From Bacillus sp. 2205SS5-2 (GTDB lineage: Bacteria; Bacillota; Bacilli; Bacillales; Bacillaceae_K), in assembly GCF_037024155.1 (NCBI RefSeq), contig NZ_JAYKTS010000021.1:1-64000 (forward strand): a DNA stretch of 64,000 nucleotides. The letters run 5' to 3'. Under the pieces are notes generated by a model. The model did no database searches. It was not told the DNA's origin and worked only from the letters and a program-made list of their open reading frames with translations. Shown piece by piece: positions 1 to 8,665 of this stretch. Position 1 is the stretch's first letter; every line of letters starts with the position of its first letter. The translations under genes were made by a program, and so were the position numbers.

Positions 1-54
1 TTGAATCAAATTTGGGAAAGTGGTAGACTGTTTCATAGGGACGCTCCTTTTTAA
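1..54 (+). CDS. C-terminal end of an unidentified protein, cut by the window edge
   Basis: An open frame runs from base 1 to a TAA at 52-54 and encodes 17 residues ending RLFHRDAPF. Nothing upstream is visible. The composition and the neighbouring resolvase fragment would fit the tail of a transposase, but this is inference. A short inverted repeat (AATTGTT at 54-60 with AACAATT at 72-78) follows the stop, so the segment could be the end of an insertion sequence. Confidence 0.3.
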   Translation: MNQIWESGRLFHRDAPF

Positions 55-121
55 ATTGTTTGTGTCGTAACAACAATTTTACTAAAAGGGCGTCCTTTTT
101 TGTAGTTTTTTAATGGATTTA

Positions 122-184
122 ATTGGTTAATCAACACTCTTGCTTTTTGGTATTATTTTTTAGATTTTATTGGTTAATCAACAC
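122..184. repeat. Two direct copies of a 16-bp palindromic motif upstream of the resolvase
   Basis: ATTGGTTAATCAACAC occurs at 122-137 and again at 169-184, 47 bp apart. The core TTGGTTAATCAA is an imperfect palindrome. Position just before a resolvase gene suggests resolvase-binding (res) subsites, but no crossover site is proven. Confidence 0.45.
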
Positions 185-213
185 GCATGACAATAAGTCT
201 AAAGAAAGTGTAA

Positions 214-600
214 ATGGTGATTTTTGGTTATGCTCGTGTCAGTACAGAAAAACAGAATTTAGATATGCAACTAGATGCCTTACAGAAATTTAGTGATATG
301 GATGTTCACTTTGTGTCCATTACCGATAATATTGACACCTCGACAGCCATTGGGAAATTCTTCTTTCGTACCATGGCAAGTATTGCAGAACTGGAACGAG
401 ATATCATTAGAGAACGGACAAAATCAGGGTTGCAAGCAGCAAGGTCCAGAGGGAAAAAGGGTGGTAGACCTACCAAGAGAGAAGATAAAGTAGAGGTTGC
501 AATTAAAATGTATAAGAGTAAAGACTATTCAATTAAAGAAATTACCGAAATGACAGGACTCAGCAAAACAACACTGTATCGATATTTAGAGAAAGCTTAA
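214..600 (+). pseudogene. Serine resolvase with an internal in-frame deletion
   Basis: The 128-residue product has the two ends of a Tn3-type serine resolvase but lacks the middle. Residues 1-24 carry the start of the catalytic domain, including the nucleophile motif YARVST. Sequence then jumps to FVSITDNIDTSTAIGKFFF, the long helix LERDIIRERTKSGL and a C-terminal helix-turn-helix (SIKEITEMTGLSKTTLYRYL). Intact family members are about 185 residues long. Roughly 55 residues are missing, and these would contain the conserved arginine motif (DRxSR) of the active site. The frame is kept, so a protein may still be made and bind DNA, but strand exchange is unlikely. The SD is weak (GAAAGTG before the ATG). 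Confidence 0.8.
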
Positions 601-603
601 AAT

Positions 604-664
604 GGGTTGCTTCGCTCCACTTTACAATTTATGTAAGTATTATGACGGACTAGAGCAGCAACCC
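604..664. other. Inverted repeat downstream of the resolvase
   Basis: GGGTTGCTTCGCTC at 604-617 pairs with GAGCAGCAACCC at 653-664 around a ~35-nt AT-rich loop. It could be a terminator without a T-tract or a relic transposon end. The rest of 601-945 shows no supported gene. Confidence 0.35.
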
Positions 665-945
665 TGTGTTCGAGCCTAAAAGGATAGAATCTACCATCAA
701 ATTAATTAACTGTGAACCCGATGAGTCACCATTCAATAATCAAACTATCTTGGAATCTATGAAAGCTCTTTAGTCCTTTTGATACTTCATCCTGCTCTCT
801 TCCATTCTCCTATCAATCCGAATTTTAAATTTCCACCCATTTCCACTCCTGTTCCGGTGCGTACGAGAGAACTTACAAAATGGACACAATTGAAAATACG
901 AGATTCTAAATGAGAGGAAACTAATCGTAAGTTCAGTTATAAAAA

Positions 946-1329
946 GGCTGTTTTCGCAAAGTTTGTTGTTATTCGTATCAGTTGAAAATCTATGATGCAG
1001 TTTAGTTTGGGGCATTTTTTACGAAAAGCGGAAGTGGCTGCTCAGGGACGGCAGGCATCTGGCAGAACACGTAGTGAATCCTGATTCACGAAGGGGGCTG
1101 ACAAATGCCCGAGTCCCTAGCCACTGCAGCTGGATCACGAAAAGCGGAAGTGGCTGCCCTGCGGCGTCAGGCAAATGAAGAACTCGGAGGTGATGCCTGC
1201 ATCGCTGGAGGGTTTTTCATTTGACCCCGAGCCGCAAGCCACCGTAGCTGGATCCGTCTGTTTTTCATGGAAATTAACTGTGAAATAGAGGATTTCGTTA
1301 AAATAGACAAAATGGATACGAAAAGAGCC
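946..1329 (+). mobile_element. MITE copy 1, composite with two nested hairpin units
   Basis: Left end GGCTGTTTTCGCAAAG at 946, right end GGATACGAAAAGAGCC at 1314-1329. Flanking 9-mers TTATAAAAA and TAACAAAAA agree at 7 of 9 positions. The core is interrupted at 1021-1254 by two nested units. Short open frames across this region are not genes. Confidence 0.75.
1021..1254 (+). repeat. Two tandem ~117-bp nested hairpin units
   Basis: Unit 1 (1021-1136) and unit 2 (1137-1254) both start ACGAAAAGCGGAAGTGGCTG and end AGCTGGATC, but differ inside. Each has complementary ends (AGTGGCT with AGCCAC). The segment is visibly richer in GC than its surroundings. A third, single copy lies inverted at 24438-24555 at the same internal site of another MITE. 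Confidence 0.7.
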
Positions 1330-1350
1330 TAACAAAAAGAGAACCTCTTC

Positions 1351-1653
1351 CTAAACAGCTACGAAAACCAGTGCCTCAGCAGCTAGAGCTTCCCATTTTC
1401 TTTGGTCAGAAACCGAGATCCATCCATTCATCACACGACCAGGCATCGGTTCAAACGGACTTCCTTCTTCTGAAGATAGTAACTGTTCTTGTTTTTCCAC
1501 TGGTAGCTTAAACACCATTTCATTATTATGAAACATCGCGAACACTTTTCGGTTCCGTTTGAGACATTTCGCTCCAAACATCGATCCTTTCACTGCGTTC
1601 TCAGTTAGAACAAAATGTTCAGCAATCACATGATATTTTTCTTCTGCAGACAT
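1351..1653 (-). CDS. TfoX/Sxy N-terminal domain protein
   Basis: A 100-residue protein with the single-domain TfoX_N layout: an N-terminal helix, then MFGAKCLKRNRKVFAMFHNNEMVFKLP, then a short helical tail. In Proteobacteria TfoX/Sxy activates competence; the stand-alone N-terminal domain in Bacilli has no settled function. The start is the ATG at 1653 because a strong SD (AAAGGAGG) lies just upstream. That SD falls inside the longer possible frame beginning at 1683. The gene stands alone between two MITE copies. The family call is fairly good; the function is unknown. Confidence 0.7.
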   Translation of the reverse strand: MSAEEKYHVIAEHFVLTENAVKGSMFGAKCLKRNRKVFAMFHNNEMVFKLPVEKQEQLLSSEEGSPFEPMPGRVMNGWISVSDQRKWEALAAEALVFVAV

Positions 1654-1786
1654 CTTTTTTCCTCCTTTATATTCAAACATCACTTTTTATCTAAGAGAGG
1701 CGAGAATACCTCCTTCTTCAAGGAATGAGATGGGCGTATCCCAATGAGTAAGTGGTGGGAAGTTCAACTTTTACCTATAAATGAAA

Positions 1787-1947
1787 GGCTCTTTTCGTAT
1801 ACATTGTGGCTATTTCATATTATTTTTGATTAAATCTTCCATTTCACTGTTGAATTCCTTCAAAAACAGACGAAATGATACCCGAAACAAAGCTATATCA
1901 TAGATGATAAACTGATTCGAAAAGCAACAAACTTTGCGAAAACAGCC
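1787..1947 (-). mobile_element. MITE copy 2
   Basis: A full-length ~161-bp copy, inverted relative to copy 1: GGCTCTTTTCGTATACATTG at 1787 and AACTTTGCGAAAACAGCC ending at 1947. Direct flank similarity is weak. Bases 1948-2200 hold no gene I can support. Confidence 0.75.
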
Positions 1948-2240
1948 TAACGAAAAGAAGAAGCCCTCTCCTGCCTTTTACTGATTTTTGATTTAATATC
2001 TACCTTCTTTCCTAATCTTGGTACCCAAATCAAGAATTCTTTCCTTCGACTATTGCTATAAAAACAGTGTTCACTGACCGAACGAACATTGTTAACATAT
2101 TAACAAACCTTACTTCCTTCATTTAAACAAGTTACTAAAAGGTAACATTTAATATGTGAATTAAAATTTACCATGTTTATTTCCTAACGTCAACATTATC
2201 GTTAAATCAAACAACGTGAACTACACGCGACTTAACACCT

Positions 2241-2525
2241 TTACGGGTCGTTTGAAGTGGGTGCTTCTTGGGAAGTAATTTGTGAATTTGCTAAAGCAAG
2301 GCTATCCACTTCCTTTAGAAACGGAAATTCAGCTTTATATTGTGCAGGAGTAGGATGTTTAATAGATTTGTCTATGCATTCTTGAGATTTTTTATAAGAA
2401 TTGATTCTATCAGCAAGCATTTTGTTATACACCAAACGCACACATGCGAAGGTTTTTGCGAACAATATTCGTTGTTCCTTATTTGGATAGAGACGATACT
2501 TATATGCTTTCAACATTACCAACAC
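2241..2525 (-). pseudogene. TnpB (IS605 OrfB) with most of the gene deleted
   Basis: The first ~80 residues match the N-terminus of TnpB, the RNA-guided nuclease of IS200/IS605 elements: LKAYKYRLYPNKEQRILFAK, RLVYNKML, then FLKEVDSLALANSQ. The frame then runs into QEAPTSNDP and a stop, which looks like the extreme C-terminal tail of the same family. About 270-300 residues, including the RuvC catalytic centre and zinc finger, are therefore missing by an internal deletion. It directly follows tnpA (GTG abutting the TAG stop; an ATG lies three codons in). A guide-RNA scaffold at the right end may survive, but no functional nuclease can. Confidence 0.75.
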
Positions 2526-2924
2526 CTACTTCCTACCTTGCTTTTCAATGGACTGTTTGACTGATTCTATGGAAGCACCGCCCGTTGTAATCAAACAGAA
2601 GCTTCTTGACCAAAACGTTTCTTTCCAAAGCTTTTTACGAACCAAGGGATAGTCACGTTTTATCAATCGAGAACTGGCACTCTTATAAGCATTTAGAAAC
2701 TTAGATAATTCACTATTAGGATGTGCATTGAACATGACCTGTATATGGTCTTTATCGTGATTCCAATCTTCAACCGAAATATTATACGACTGGCCTATTC
2801 TCACAAAAATATCTTTTGCATAGTTTGACATACTATCATCAAATATTTGTCTACGATATTTCACTACCAATACTAGATGATAGTGCAAAAGAAAGACTGA
2901 ATGTTTATTACTATCTAATTTCAT
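2526..2924 (-). CDS. IS200-type TnpA, catalytic residues altered
   Basis: This is a 132-residue Y1 transposase homologue counted from the ATG at 2924, full length for the family. Recognisable parts are HYHLVLVVKYRR near the N-terminus, WNHDKDHIQVMF at 54-65, the NAYKSASSRLIKRDYP segment and the KLWKETFWSRSFCL strand. IS200/IS605 TnpAs need an HUH metal motif and one tyrosine. Here the HUH position reads H60-I-Q62, and the place where the family has the tyrosine (usually YIexQ) reads SIEKQ, with Ser125. The frame is intact, so it may be expressed, but I infer the protein cannot cleave DNA. A longer frame starts at 2966 without a convincing SD. Confidence 0.75.
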   Translation of the reverse strand: MKLDSNKHSVFLLHYHLVLVVKYRRQIFDDSMSNYAKDIFVRIGQSYNISVEDWNHDKDHIQVMFNAHPNSELSKFLNAYKSASSRLIKRDYPLVRKKLWKETFWSRSFCLITTGGASIESVKQSIEKQGRK

Positions 2925-3279
2925 TATGTTATCAAACTTTCTGTATGTACAGACTGATTTTAACATAATTTGCTAATAGCTACAAATACTTTGGCTGACG
3001 CCAACCGAAAATTCATCTCCCACATACTCATTGGGCTACGCCCTTCACATTCCTTGAAGTGAGAGAATTCTTTTCGGAAACCTAGTTAAAATTTGCAAAG
3101 TTAAACACTCTTCCTGATGGCATATTCATGATTTCTCCAACAGGGATATCGATTAATTTAATGAAAATTCAGTCTATTAAACATGAATAAACGCAATCTA
3201 AAGTTGATAAATTTGACTCTACCCAGAAAAAGAGTTACTTATTCCAGAATTGCAATCTATGTTAACAGTCATACTCCCT

Positions 3280-3759
3280 CTATTTGCCTTTGAAAAGAAA
3301 GCTTGACGAGGAAAATGGTTCACTACTATCCTTCTCTTTAATCATAATCTTCGCTTCTTTCTCACGCGACAAAATTCTGACGGGATTTTCCACAGTAATC
3401 GCTAAATCACCATTTGCATTCGGTTGAAAAAATGTATCCCCCCTTATCGACCCTACTTGAATTTCCACATTGTGTTTGGGACCAAAGGCAACGAACCCTC
3501 CACCTTCACGTTCAAGTGTCACTGAGTACATTTTTGCAGGATCAAGGTTTCTCAACGATATAATGACTTTAAACCGGCCATTCTCATACTGTTGTGCATC
3601 ATACACAACGACAATGTTTCCTACATCTGCATCAAATGAAAGCTCTGCAGTTTCATAAGGATTCACAGCCACCGCTTTATCTGAGGATGTGGTCTTTTCA
3701 GTTGACGAACAGCCTGAATATAGCAACACAATCACGACCAATACAAAAAATATACGCAT
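3280..3759 (-). CDS. Predicted lipoprotein of unknown function
   Basis: A 159-residue secreted protein. The first 17 residues are a hydrophobic signal peptide ending in the lipobox LLYSGC, so the mature protein should be lipid-anchored on the outer face of the membrane. The rest is rich in beta-strand patterns (VGNIVVVYDAQQYENGRFKVIISLRN) and has no motif I recognise. The start is the ATG at 3759, which has GAGGGGGAG nine bases upstream; a frame starting at 3783 would place that SD inside the gene. It lies ~95 bp downstream of the FUSC gene on the same strand, separated by a terminator, so it is probably its own unit. Confidence 0.7.
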   Translation of the reverse strand: MRIFFVLVVIVLLYSGCSSTEKTTSSDKAVAVNPYETAELSFDADVGNIVVVYDAQQYENGRFKVIISLRNLDPAKMYSVTLEREGGGFVAFGPKHNVEIQVGSIRGDTFFQPNANGDLAITVENPVRILSREKEAKIMIKEKDSSEPFSSSSFLFKGK

Positions 3760-3814
3760 GAAGATTTCTCCCCCTCTAGACAAATTGGCTATTTCTCTCT
3801 CATATCAGAAAAAA

Positions 3815-3854
3815 AAGAGAAAAAGGAACATTGTCCATTTTCCCTTTTCCTCTT
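3815..3854 (-). terminator. Terminator of the FUSC gene
   Basis: On the minus strand AAGAGGAAAAGGG pairs with CCTTTTTCTCTT and is followed by a run of Ts. The arm overlaps the stop codon of the gene ending at 3853. Confidence 0.75.
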
Positions 3855-6033
3855 AATTCTTTATCTCTGCTCCCAATTCCTTCCCAAGGGCAAGAATCGA
3901 GCGATTTATTCGCCAAATATAATATAGATGATGAATATAATCTATTTGACAGTGCAGTCTGTTTGGTGACAGTGTTTCGATGGATTCTCGTTCTCGTTTT
4001 AAACTCCAAAGATCCACTGAGGTTTCTTTTTCCTGAATCATTTCTTGTACACTTTGTATATTTTCCTTCAATTTTGATTCTGTTATTTGAAGAACCTGCA
4101 ATATTTCTAGGCTTGTTTGATCAGAAACTTGCCGATGCGAGGAAGCTAATAGATGCTTTGCGTAGTAATTTATAGCTGTCATAACTGTAATCCAGCGTCC
4201 GATTCCAGAACGAGTCCTGCCTCCAGGTCGAAGTAATAGCGATTGTGCTTCCTCCCTCATATTTTTCATTTTCAAATCGAGAGCGAAAGCTTGATCGGTT
4301 AGGACAGTCTCTTCTTTTTTCGAAAAACTAGCAAGATAAGCTGTTAGGTAACTAGACAGTTCTTCCAGAAACTCGTCGATTCCCTCGGTCACCTTGTCAC
4401 TTGTTTTCTTCGGAAGAACAAAAGCCGACACACATAAGGCAATCGTAGCGCCAATAATCGTATCAATGACACGGGCACCCATCAATTGCATACTAATTCC
4501 ACCCAATAATAAATCATACATAAATGCAATCAGCATGGTAATAAACAAACTCATTAGCGTGTAGGAAATCGTAAAAAAGTAAAAAGCAAGAAATAATACA
4601 GTAAATAGGAGAACTACTTCAAGCTCAGAATAACCAGTAATTAGGCTCGCTACAGAAAAGCCGATAATCGCTCCGAGCACTGTACCGACAGAGCGTTGAA
4701 AAGCTTTAACATACGTTCGTCCGACTGTCTCGGTTCCCATATTAATAATAAAGGTCGTTAATAAAACCCAATAGGGTTGAGCAGGGGCAATCATTACACC
4801 AAGCGTAATTGCGAGCGTTCCTCCTACTAACGCTTGAATCGCTTTTCTCGTTGATGTTTTTAACGTTTTTGTTTCTTCGTTGTTATGAACAACATACTCT
4901 TCCTCCACTATTTCAGATACTTCAACAGACAGTGCAGCCTCAGAAAAATTTCTGAGCGACTCTTGTATGGTAAAAGCGGCTTCAACAACATGATTGGCAA
5001 TTGATTCGATTCGGCGTATAGGGTACACCCAGTCTGGAGGTTTTTCTTCTGTGTTCAATGCATCCGCTAGAAGAAGTCTAAGTGCTTGAACTGCGGTTTC
5101 CGCTTCCCTAAGAAGTTGAGTTTCATAGTTCGGGGATAACACCTCAGCGTCTCGAAGAGATGAAATGACCCATACCAATAAATTTCGGATTTCAGTGGAT
5201 TGTAATTCCTCAAGCTCCTGTAGACGTTCAATCGATTCCATTATGGTTTGAATCAGCATTTCAGTGTCAAAAACGTAAAGCCGTAACTGAGAAGCTTGGA
5301 TACCTGGCCATAAGTTTCGTAAATCATCATCATTTATATCCGCAGCTACGATTCTAGCGTATTCATTTAGGACAAGGACGTTTTTTGCTAAGCGCTTTTT
5401 TACTTTCTCACTTGAGTCAGGTTCCTCAATCATTTCCATAAGGAGTGAAAACGTCAAATTTGATTGTATATGAAAAGAGCGCATCCCTCGCCTAAGCATA
5501 TGGAAGGACTCTTTAAACACAATGAAATTAAATAAATACGCATAAATAACACCTATAAGGATGCCAATATAAAACCAAAAAAGGTGGGTAGCATCCAACT
5601 GCAATATGGATGAGAAATATATCGTTAAAAATACCGTTGTTCCAATCGAAAAATAACGGATCGCGTATACTGAAAAATAAAAAGCACTAAAAATGGTCCC
5701 CAGCATGAAGACATTTAAGATAAATGGAGAGGAGGCCAATATTGCTCCAAGGGTAATCCCTATCACTGCCGCTCCTCCAACCCACCAAGTGGTAGCCTTT
5801 TTCTTCGTGATCGAGTCGTCCATAACAAAAAAGATTCCGATCAATCCAGCGATACCAGACACGATGGCTGGTGTAATGGGACCCGCACCAAATATTTTTA
5901 ATAATACGACCATTGTCATCGATGCAGATACTAAACTAATAGTTGCTTTTCCTGCTTGTTGAAATCGTTTACGGCCAGGATCAGATGCAAGAAATCGCCC
6001 TAGCCAGATATTTTGTTTATGTAAGTGTTTCAT
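3853..6033 (-). CDS. FUSC-family membrane transporter
   Basis: A 726-residue integral membrane protein with the duplicated layout of the FUSC/aromatic-acid-exporter family. It has about six transmembrane helices near residues 28-170, a long cytoplasmic helical region (about 180-385), a second membrane block (about 390-525, starting KAIQALVGGTLAITLGVM and including the FUSC-like FQRSVGTVLGAIIGF segment), and a soluble C-terminal tail. Family members export aromatic or amphipathic acids, but the substrate here cannot be read from sequence. The ATG at 6033 is preceded by AAGG at about 12 bases. The gene is monocistronic, with a MITE-rich region upstream and a terminator after the stop. Confidence 0.8.
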   Translation of the reverse strand: MKHLHKQNIWLGRFLASDPGRKRFQQAGKATISLVSASMTMVVLLKIFGAGPITPAIVSGIAGLIGIFFVMDDSITKKKATTWWVGGAAVIGITLGAILASSPFILNVFMLGTIFSAFYFSVYAIRYFSIGTTVFLTIYFSSILQLDATHLFWFYIGILIGVIYAYLFNFIVFKESFHMLRRGMRSFHIQSNLTFSLLMEMIEEPDSSEKVKKRLAKNVLVLNEYARIVAADINDDDLRNLWPGIQASQLRLYVFDTEMLIQTIMESIERLQELEELQSTEIRNLLVWVISSLRDAEVLSPNYETQLLREAETAVQALRLLLADALNTEEKPPDWVYPIRRIESIANHVVEAAFTIQESLRNFSEAALSVEVSEIVEEEYVVHNNEETKTLKTSTRKAIQALVGGTLAITLGVMIAPAQPYWVLLTTFIINMGTETVGRTYVKAFQRSVGTVLGAIIGFSVASLITGYSELEVVLLFTVLFLAFYFFTISYTLMSLFITMLIAFMYDLLLGGISMQLMGARVIDTIIGATIALCVSAFVLPKKTSDKVTEGIDEFLEELSSYLTAYLASFSKKEETVLTDQAFALDLKMKNMREEAQSLLLRPGGRTRSGIGRWITVMTAINYYAKHLLASSHRQVSDQTSLEILQVLQITESKLKENIQSVQEMIQEKETSVDLWSLKRERESIETLSPNRLHCQIDYIHHLYYIWRINRSILALGKELGAEIKN

Positions 6034-6136
6034 TCCTGATCATACCTTCAATCTTTCTTAATATTCTTTACTTTCATCTTACCCTCTCTCGTTAAAAAGT
6101 AACCTAATTGATCGTTCGCAGTGTTTTTTTATTCAA

Positions 6137-6240
6137 GGCTCTTTCCGAAAAGTTAATTGCCTTTAGGACTAGTCTATAAACAATGATCTAGCTTGGTTTT
6201 CGGTCACCTTTTCATAATTATTTTATTAGAGTATCTGCAA
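6137..6240 (+). repeat. Degenerate MITE copy 3 (left part)
   Basis: GGCTCTTTCCGAAAAG at 6137 followed by AGTCTATAAACAATGAT and GGTTTTCGGTCACC tracks the core of MITE copies 1 and 10 with many substitutions. The right end is not recognisable. Confidence 0.5.
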
Positions 6241-6285
6241 AAATTGATGTTTACGTAAGACTCTGTGCATAAAATTTGTTTCTCC

Positions 6286-6394
6286 TTATACAAAGAAAAA
6301 CAGGCAGTATGTTTTTTTCGAGGTTTTCCTTATTTTTTATTTAGAAATCAAAATTTTCTTGTTAGGATAAAAGCGCGAAGTCTTACAAATCTAA
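6286..6394 (-). repeat. Internal fragment of the second MITE subfamily
   Basis: ACAAAGAAAAACAGGCAGTA...TTTTTTTCGAGG...ATTTAGAAATCAA follows the interior of MITE copy 4 just downstream (6414-6594) with scattered substitutions, but lacks the ends. Confidence 0.55.
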
Positions 6395-6413
6395 GGTCTT
6401 ATTCTTAATCGAA

Positions 6414-6594
6414 GGCTCTTTTCGTATACATTGTTGCTCTTGACACAAAGAAAAAAAGGCAGTAGGGTTTTTTCGATTGATTTCTTCTTTTTTATCTAGA
6501 AATGAAGAATTTTTCATTAGGAAAAGAGCAAGAAATCATACAAGTCAAGGGATTCCTTTTTATTCGAAAAGCCACAATCTTTGCGAAAACAGCC
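6414..6594 (-). mobile_element. MITE copy 4 (second subfamily)
   Basis: The ends GGCTCTTTTCGTATACATTG and ACAATCTTTGCGAAAACAGCC are standard, but the interior (GACACAAAGAAAAAAAGGCA, then TTTTTTCGATTGATTTCTTC) differs from copies 1 and 2. It shares that interior with 6286-6394 and 44965-45114. Confidence 0.7.
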
Positions 6595-6718
6595 TTATTT
6601 AAAAAGCAAGGTTAATAGCATCAATATATACAAAAAGAGCCTAATAAATATATTATTTATTTTTACGGTGTTTGAAACGTTAAATCATTTCTTATGTTCA
6701 CGGCTACTTCTTATTAAA

Positions 6719-6748
6719 GAAAAAGACGAGGAATCCCTCATCTTTTTC
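6719..6748. terminator. Terminator of the VOC gene
   Basis: GAAAAAGACGAGG pairs with CCTCATCTTTTTC across a tight loop. A/T tracts on both sides make it usable in both directions; it lies just past the stop of the minus-strand gene at 6760. Confidence 0.7.
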
Positions 6749-6759
6749 TGTCCGCACAA

Positions 6760-7137
6760 TTATTCATGTATCGCTAAAACCGCTCCTGCCAGGTCTTGAA
6801 TTACACAAAATAACGTTTGCCCCATTAGTCGTGGTCCATCTAGAATTTGACCGCCATTTTCAACACATACCTTGGCACTTTCCGTTACATCCTCTACATT
6901 AACATACATCAACCATTGTAGTGGAAGATTTGCATTTCCCCCTTTTGCATGACAAATACCTGCGACTACATCTCCAGTTGGAGTCTTCATTTCAAAATCA
7001 TGATAATCTCCCATCCTATGAGGACTGGATTCCCAACCAATTACCTTGCAATAGAAATTCTTCACTGCTTCAGCATGCTCGACCGTGAGATCACGCCATT
7101 GAATTTGACCGATTTTCTTAGTCTTTTCAATACTCAT
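6760..7137 (-). CDS. VOC (glyoxalase/bleomycin-resistance fold) protein
   Basis: This is a 125-residue single-domain vicinal-oxygen-chelate protein. Visible elements are an opening strand WRDLTVEHAEAVKNFYCKVIGWESS, the acidic metal-type strands HDFEMKTPTGDVVAGICH and LQWLMYVNVEDVTESA, and a closing strand AVLAIHE. These proteins bind a metal and act as isomerases, dioxygenases or drug-binding proteins; the substrate here is unknown. The start is the ATG at 7137, preceded by AGAGGAG. A longer frame from 7230 lies inside MITE copy 5 and is rejected. Upstream sequence is MITE-derived, so the promoter may lie within or next to it. Confidence 0.75.
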   Translation of the reverse strand: MSIEKTKKIGQIQWRDLTVEHAEAVKNFYCKVIGWESSPHRMGDYHDFEMKTPTGDVVAGICHAKGGNANLPLQWLMYVNVEDVTESAKVCVENGGQILDGPRLMGQTLFCVIQDLAGAVLAIHE

Positions 7138-7171
7138 AAGAATTTCTCCTCTATAACAGCTTTTTTTATTT

Positions 7172-7249
7172 GCCTCTTTTCGTATACATCGTGGCAATTT
7201 CATGGGTGATAAACTGATCCGAAAAGCCACAAGTATTGAGAAAACAGCC
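7172..7249 (-). mobile_element. MITE copy 5 (short, 78 bp)
   Basis: GCCTCTTTTCGTATACATCG at 7172 and AAGTATTGAGAAAACAGCC at 7249 enclose only the outer parts of the element. Flanks TTTTTATTT and TTTTAATAT agree at 7 of 9. It ends 35 bp before the VOC start codon. Confidence 0.65.
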
Positions 7250-7353
7250 TTTTAATATGAACAATAATTGGGTATTTTCCAATAGATATTCCAACTATGA
7301 TAAAGAGTATATATAATGAATTTTCTTTAAAAAATATGGAGAGGATTTCGATA

Positions 7354-8634
7354 TTATCCTTCTGCTAACAACTTTTTCAAACTTACCATTTGTACACAAA
7401 GACATAACACTTCTATCGCTTTATCAAGTTCTTCCAGCGAAACAAAGGTAGGAGCAATACGAATGTTCCGGTCTCGTGGATCATTCTGGTAAGGAAAAGT
7501 TGCTCCAGCGTTTGTCAAAGTGACACCCACTTCAGCTGCCAGCTTAACGACCTCCTTGGCACAGCCATCTAACGTATTAAGGCTGATAAAATATCCGCCA
7601 TTCGGTTTATGCCAAGTAGCCAAATTTTGATTACCTAATTCTGTTTCTAGTTTGCTTAAGACAAGATCAAATTTTGGTTTGATGATGGCGGCATGCTTTT
7701 TCATGTGATTAGATAAATTCTGCACATTTTTCAAAAAACGAACGTGACGAAGTTGATTGATTTTATCCGGACCAATTGTTTGAATCGACATTAATTTTTT
7801 GAGGAAAGTTAAATTTTCTGGACTTGCACCCATCACGCTTACCCCAGAACCTGGGAAGGTAACCTTCGAAGTAGAGCTAAACATAAATACCCGATGAGGA
7901 TTTTCAGTTGCTTTACAGCTAGTTAAAATATTCTTCACCGTATCTGGAGTTTCTGTTAAATGATGAACAGTGTAGGCATCGTCCCAAAATATTCTGAAAT
8001 CCGTTGCAGCTGTCTCCATTTCTGCGAGTCTGTCGACGGTTTCATCGGTGTACGTAATACCATCTGGATTACTATATTTAGGAACACACCAAATCCCCTT
8101 AATTGAATCATCTTCCTTAACGAGCTTTTCCACTTGATTCATATCTGGTCCTGTCGGGAGCATATCAATCACGATCATTTCAATATTAAATAGTTCACAG
8201 ATGGAAAAATGGCGATCATAACCAGGACTTGGGCACAGAAATTTAACAACAGGAAGTTGACCCCATGCTGTTTCGCTGCCATAAACCCCATGAGACATGG
8301 CTTTTGAAATCGTATCGTACATGAGATTCAGACTTGAATTTCCGCCAATCATCACTTCGTCCTTGCTTACTTCAAGGACGTCAGCGAACAATTCTTTCGC
8401 TTCCGGAATGCCATCAAGGCCACCGTAATTTCGATAATCTGTTCCGTTATGAAAGAGATCTTCTGCAGATAAATTAGTAATCATCTCTACTGAGAGATCG
8501 AGCTGTTCAGAAGAAGGTTTTCCTCTCGACATATCTAGCTTTAAATTTCGGCGTTTATACTCATTTATTTTTGCTGAAATAATTTCCAATTGATCGGAGA
8601 TACTTTTTACTTGTTTATTTTCAATCTTGCTCAT
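7354..8634 (-). CDS. PLP-dependent aminotransferase, aspartate aminotransferase-like
   Basis: This is a 426-residue fold-type I aminotransferase of the atypical aspartate-aminotransferase branch (PF12897-like). Landmarks are the N-terminal LDMSRGKPSSEQLDLS, the cofactor-contact region GGNSSLNLMYDTISKA, CVPKYSNPDGITYT, the IFWDDAYTVHHL strand, the Schiff-base lysine in FSSTSKVTFPGSG and a C-terminal arginine strand RIAPTF. It should transfer an amino group between a dicarboxylic amino acid and a 2-oxo acid; the exact pair is unproven. The ATG at 8634 has GGGAG ten bases upstream and sits below an extended -10 (TGGTATAAT, 8666-8674). Upstream alternative starts would lie at or before the transcription start. 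Confidence 0.85.
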   Translation of the reverse strand: MSKIENKQVKSISDQLEIISAKINEYKRRNLKLDMSRGKPSSEQLDLSVEMITNLSAEDLFHNGTDYRNYGGLDGIPEAKELFADVLEVSKDEVMIGGNSSLNLMYDTISKAMSHGVYGSETAWGQLPVVKFLCPSPGYDRHFSICELFNIEMIVIDMLPTGPDMNQVEKLVKEDDSIKGIWCVPKYSNPDGITYTDETVDRLAEMETAATDFRIFWDDAYTVHHLTETPDTVKNILTSCKATENPHRVFMFSSTSKVTFPGSGVSVMGASPENLTFLKKLMSIQTIGPDKINQLRHVRFLKNVQNLSNHMKKHAAIIKPKFDLVLSKLETELGNQNLATWHKPNGGYFISLNTLDGCAKEVVKLAAEVGVTLTNAGATFPYQNDPRDRNIRIAPTFVSLEELDKAIEVLCLCVQMVSLKKLLAEG

Positions 8635-8665
8635 TTTATTCAACTCCCTAGTATTCATTGACCAA

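Larger units (their letters stand above)
2205..3085 (-). mobile_element. IS200/IS605-type insertion sequence relic
   Basis: The relic contains a Y1-type tnpA (2526-2924) and a shortened tnpB (2241-2525), both on the minus strand. The tnpA-proximal end (about 2975-3080) is rich in small hairpins, such as TTGGC-TGAC-GCCAA and GGGC-TAC-GCCC, and a longer imperfect pair (AATTCATCTCCCAC with GTGAGAGAATTC). This is typical of IS605 subterminal palindromes. IS605 elements have no terminal inverted repeats or target duplication, so exact ends are approximate. Confidence 0.7.

Noticed and set aside
770-1335. Minus-strand frames of 81 and 66 codons
   Set aside because: They lie mostly within MITE copy 1 and its nested units, have no SD, and change with the repeat sequence.
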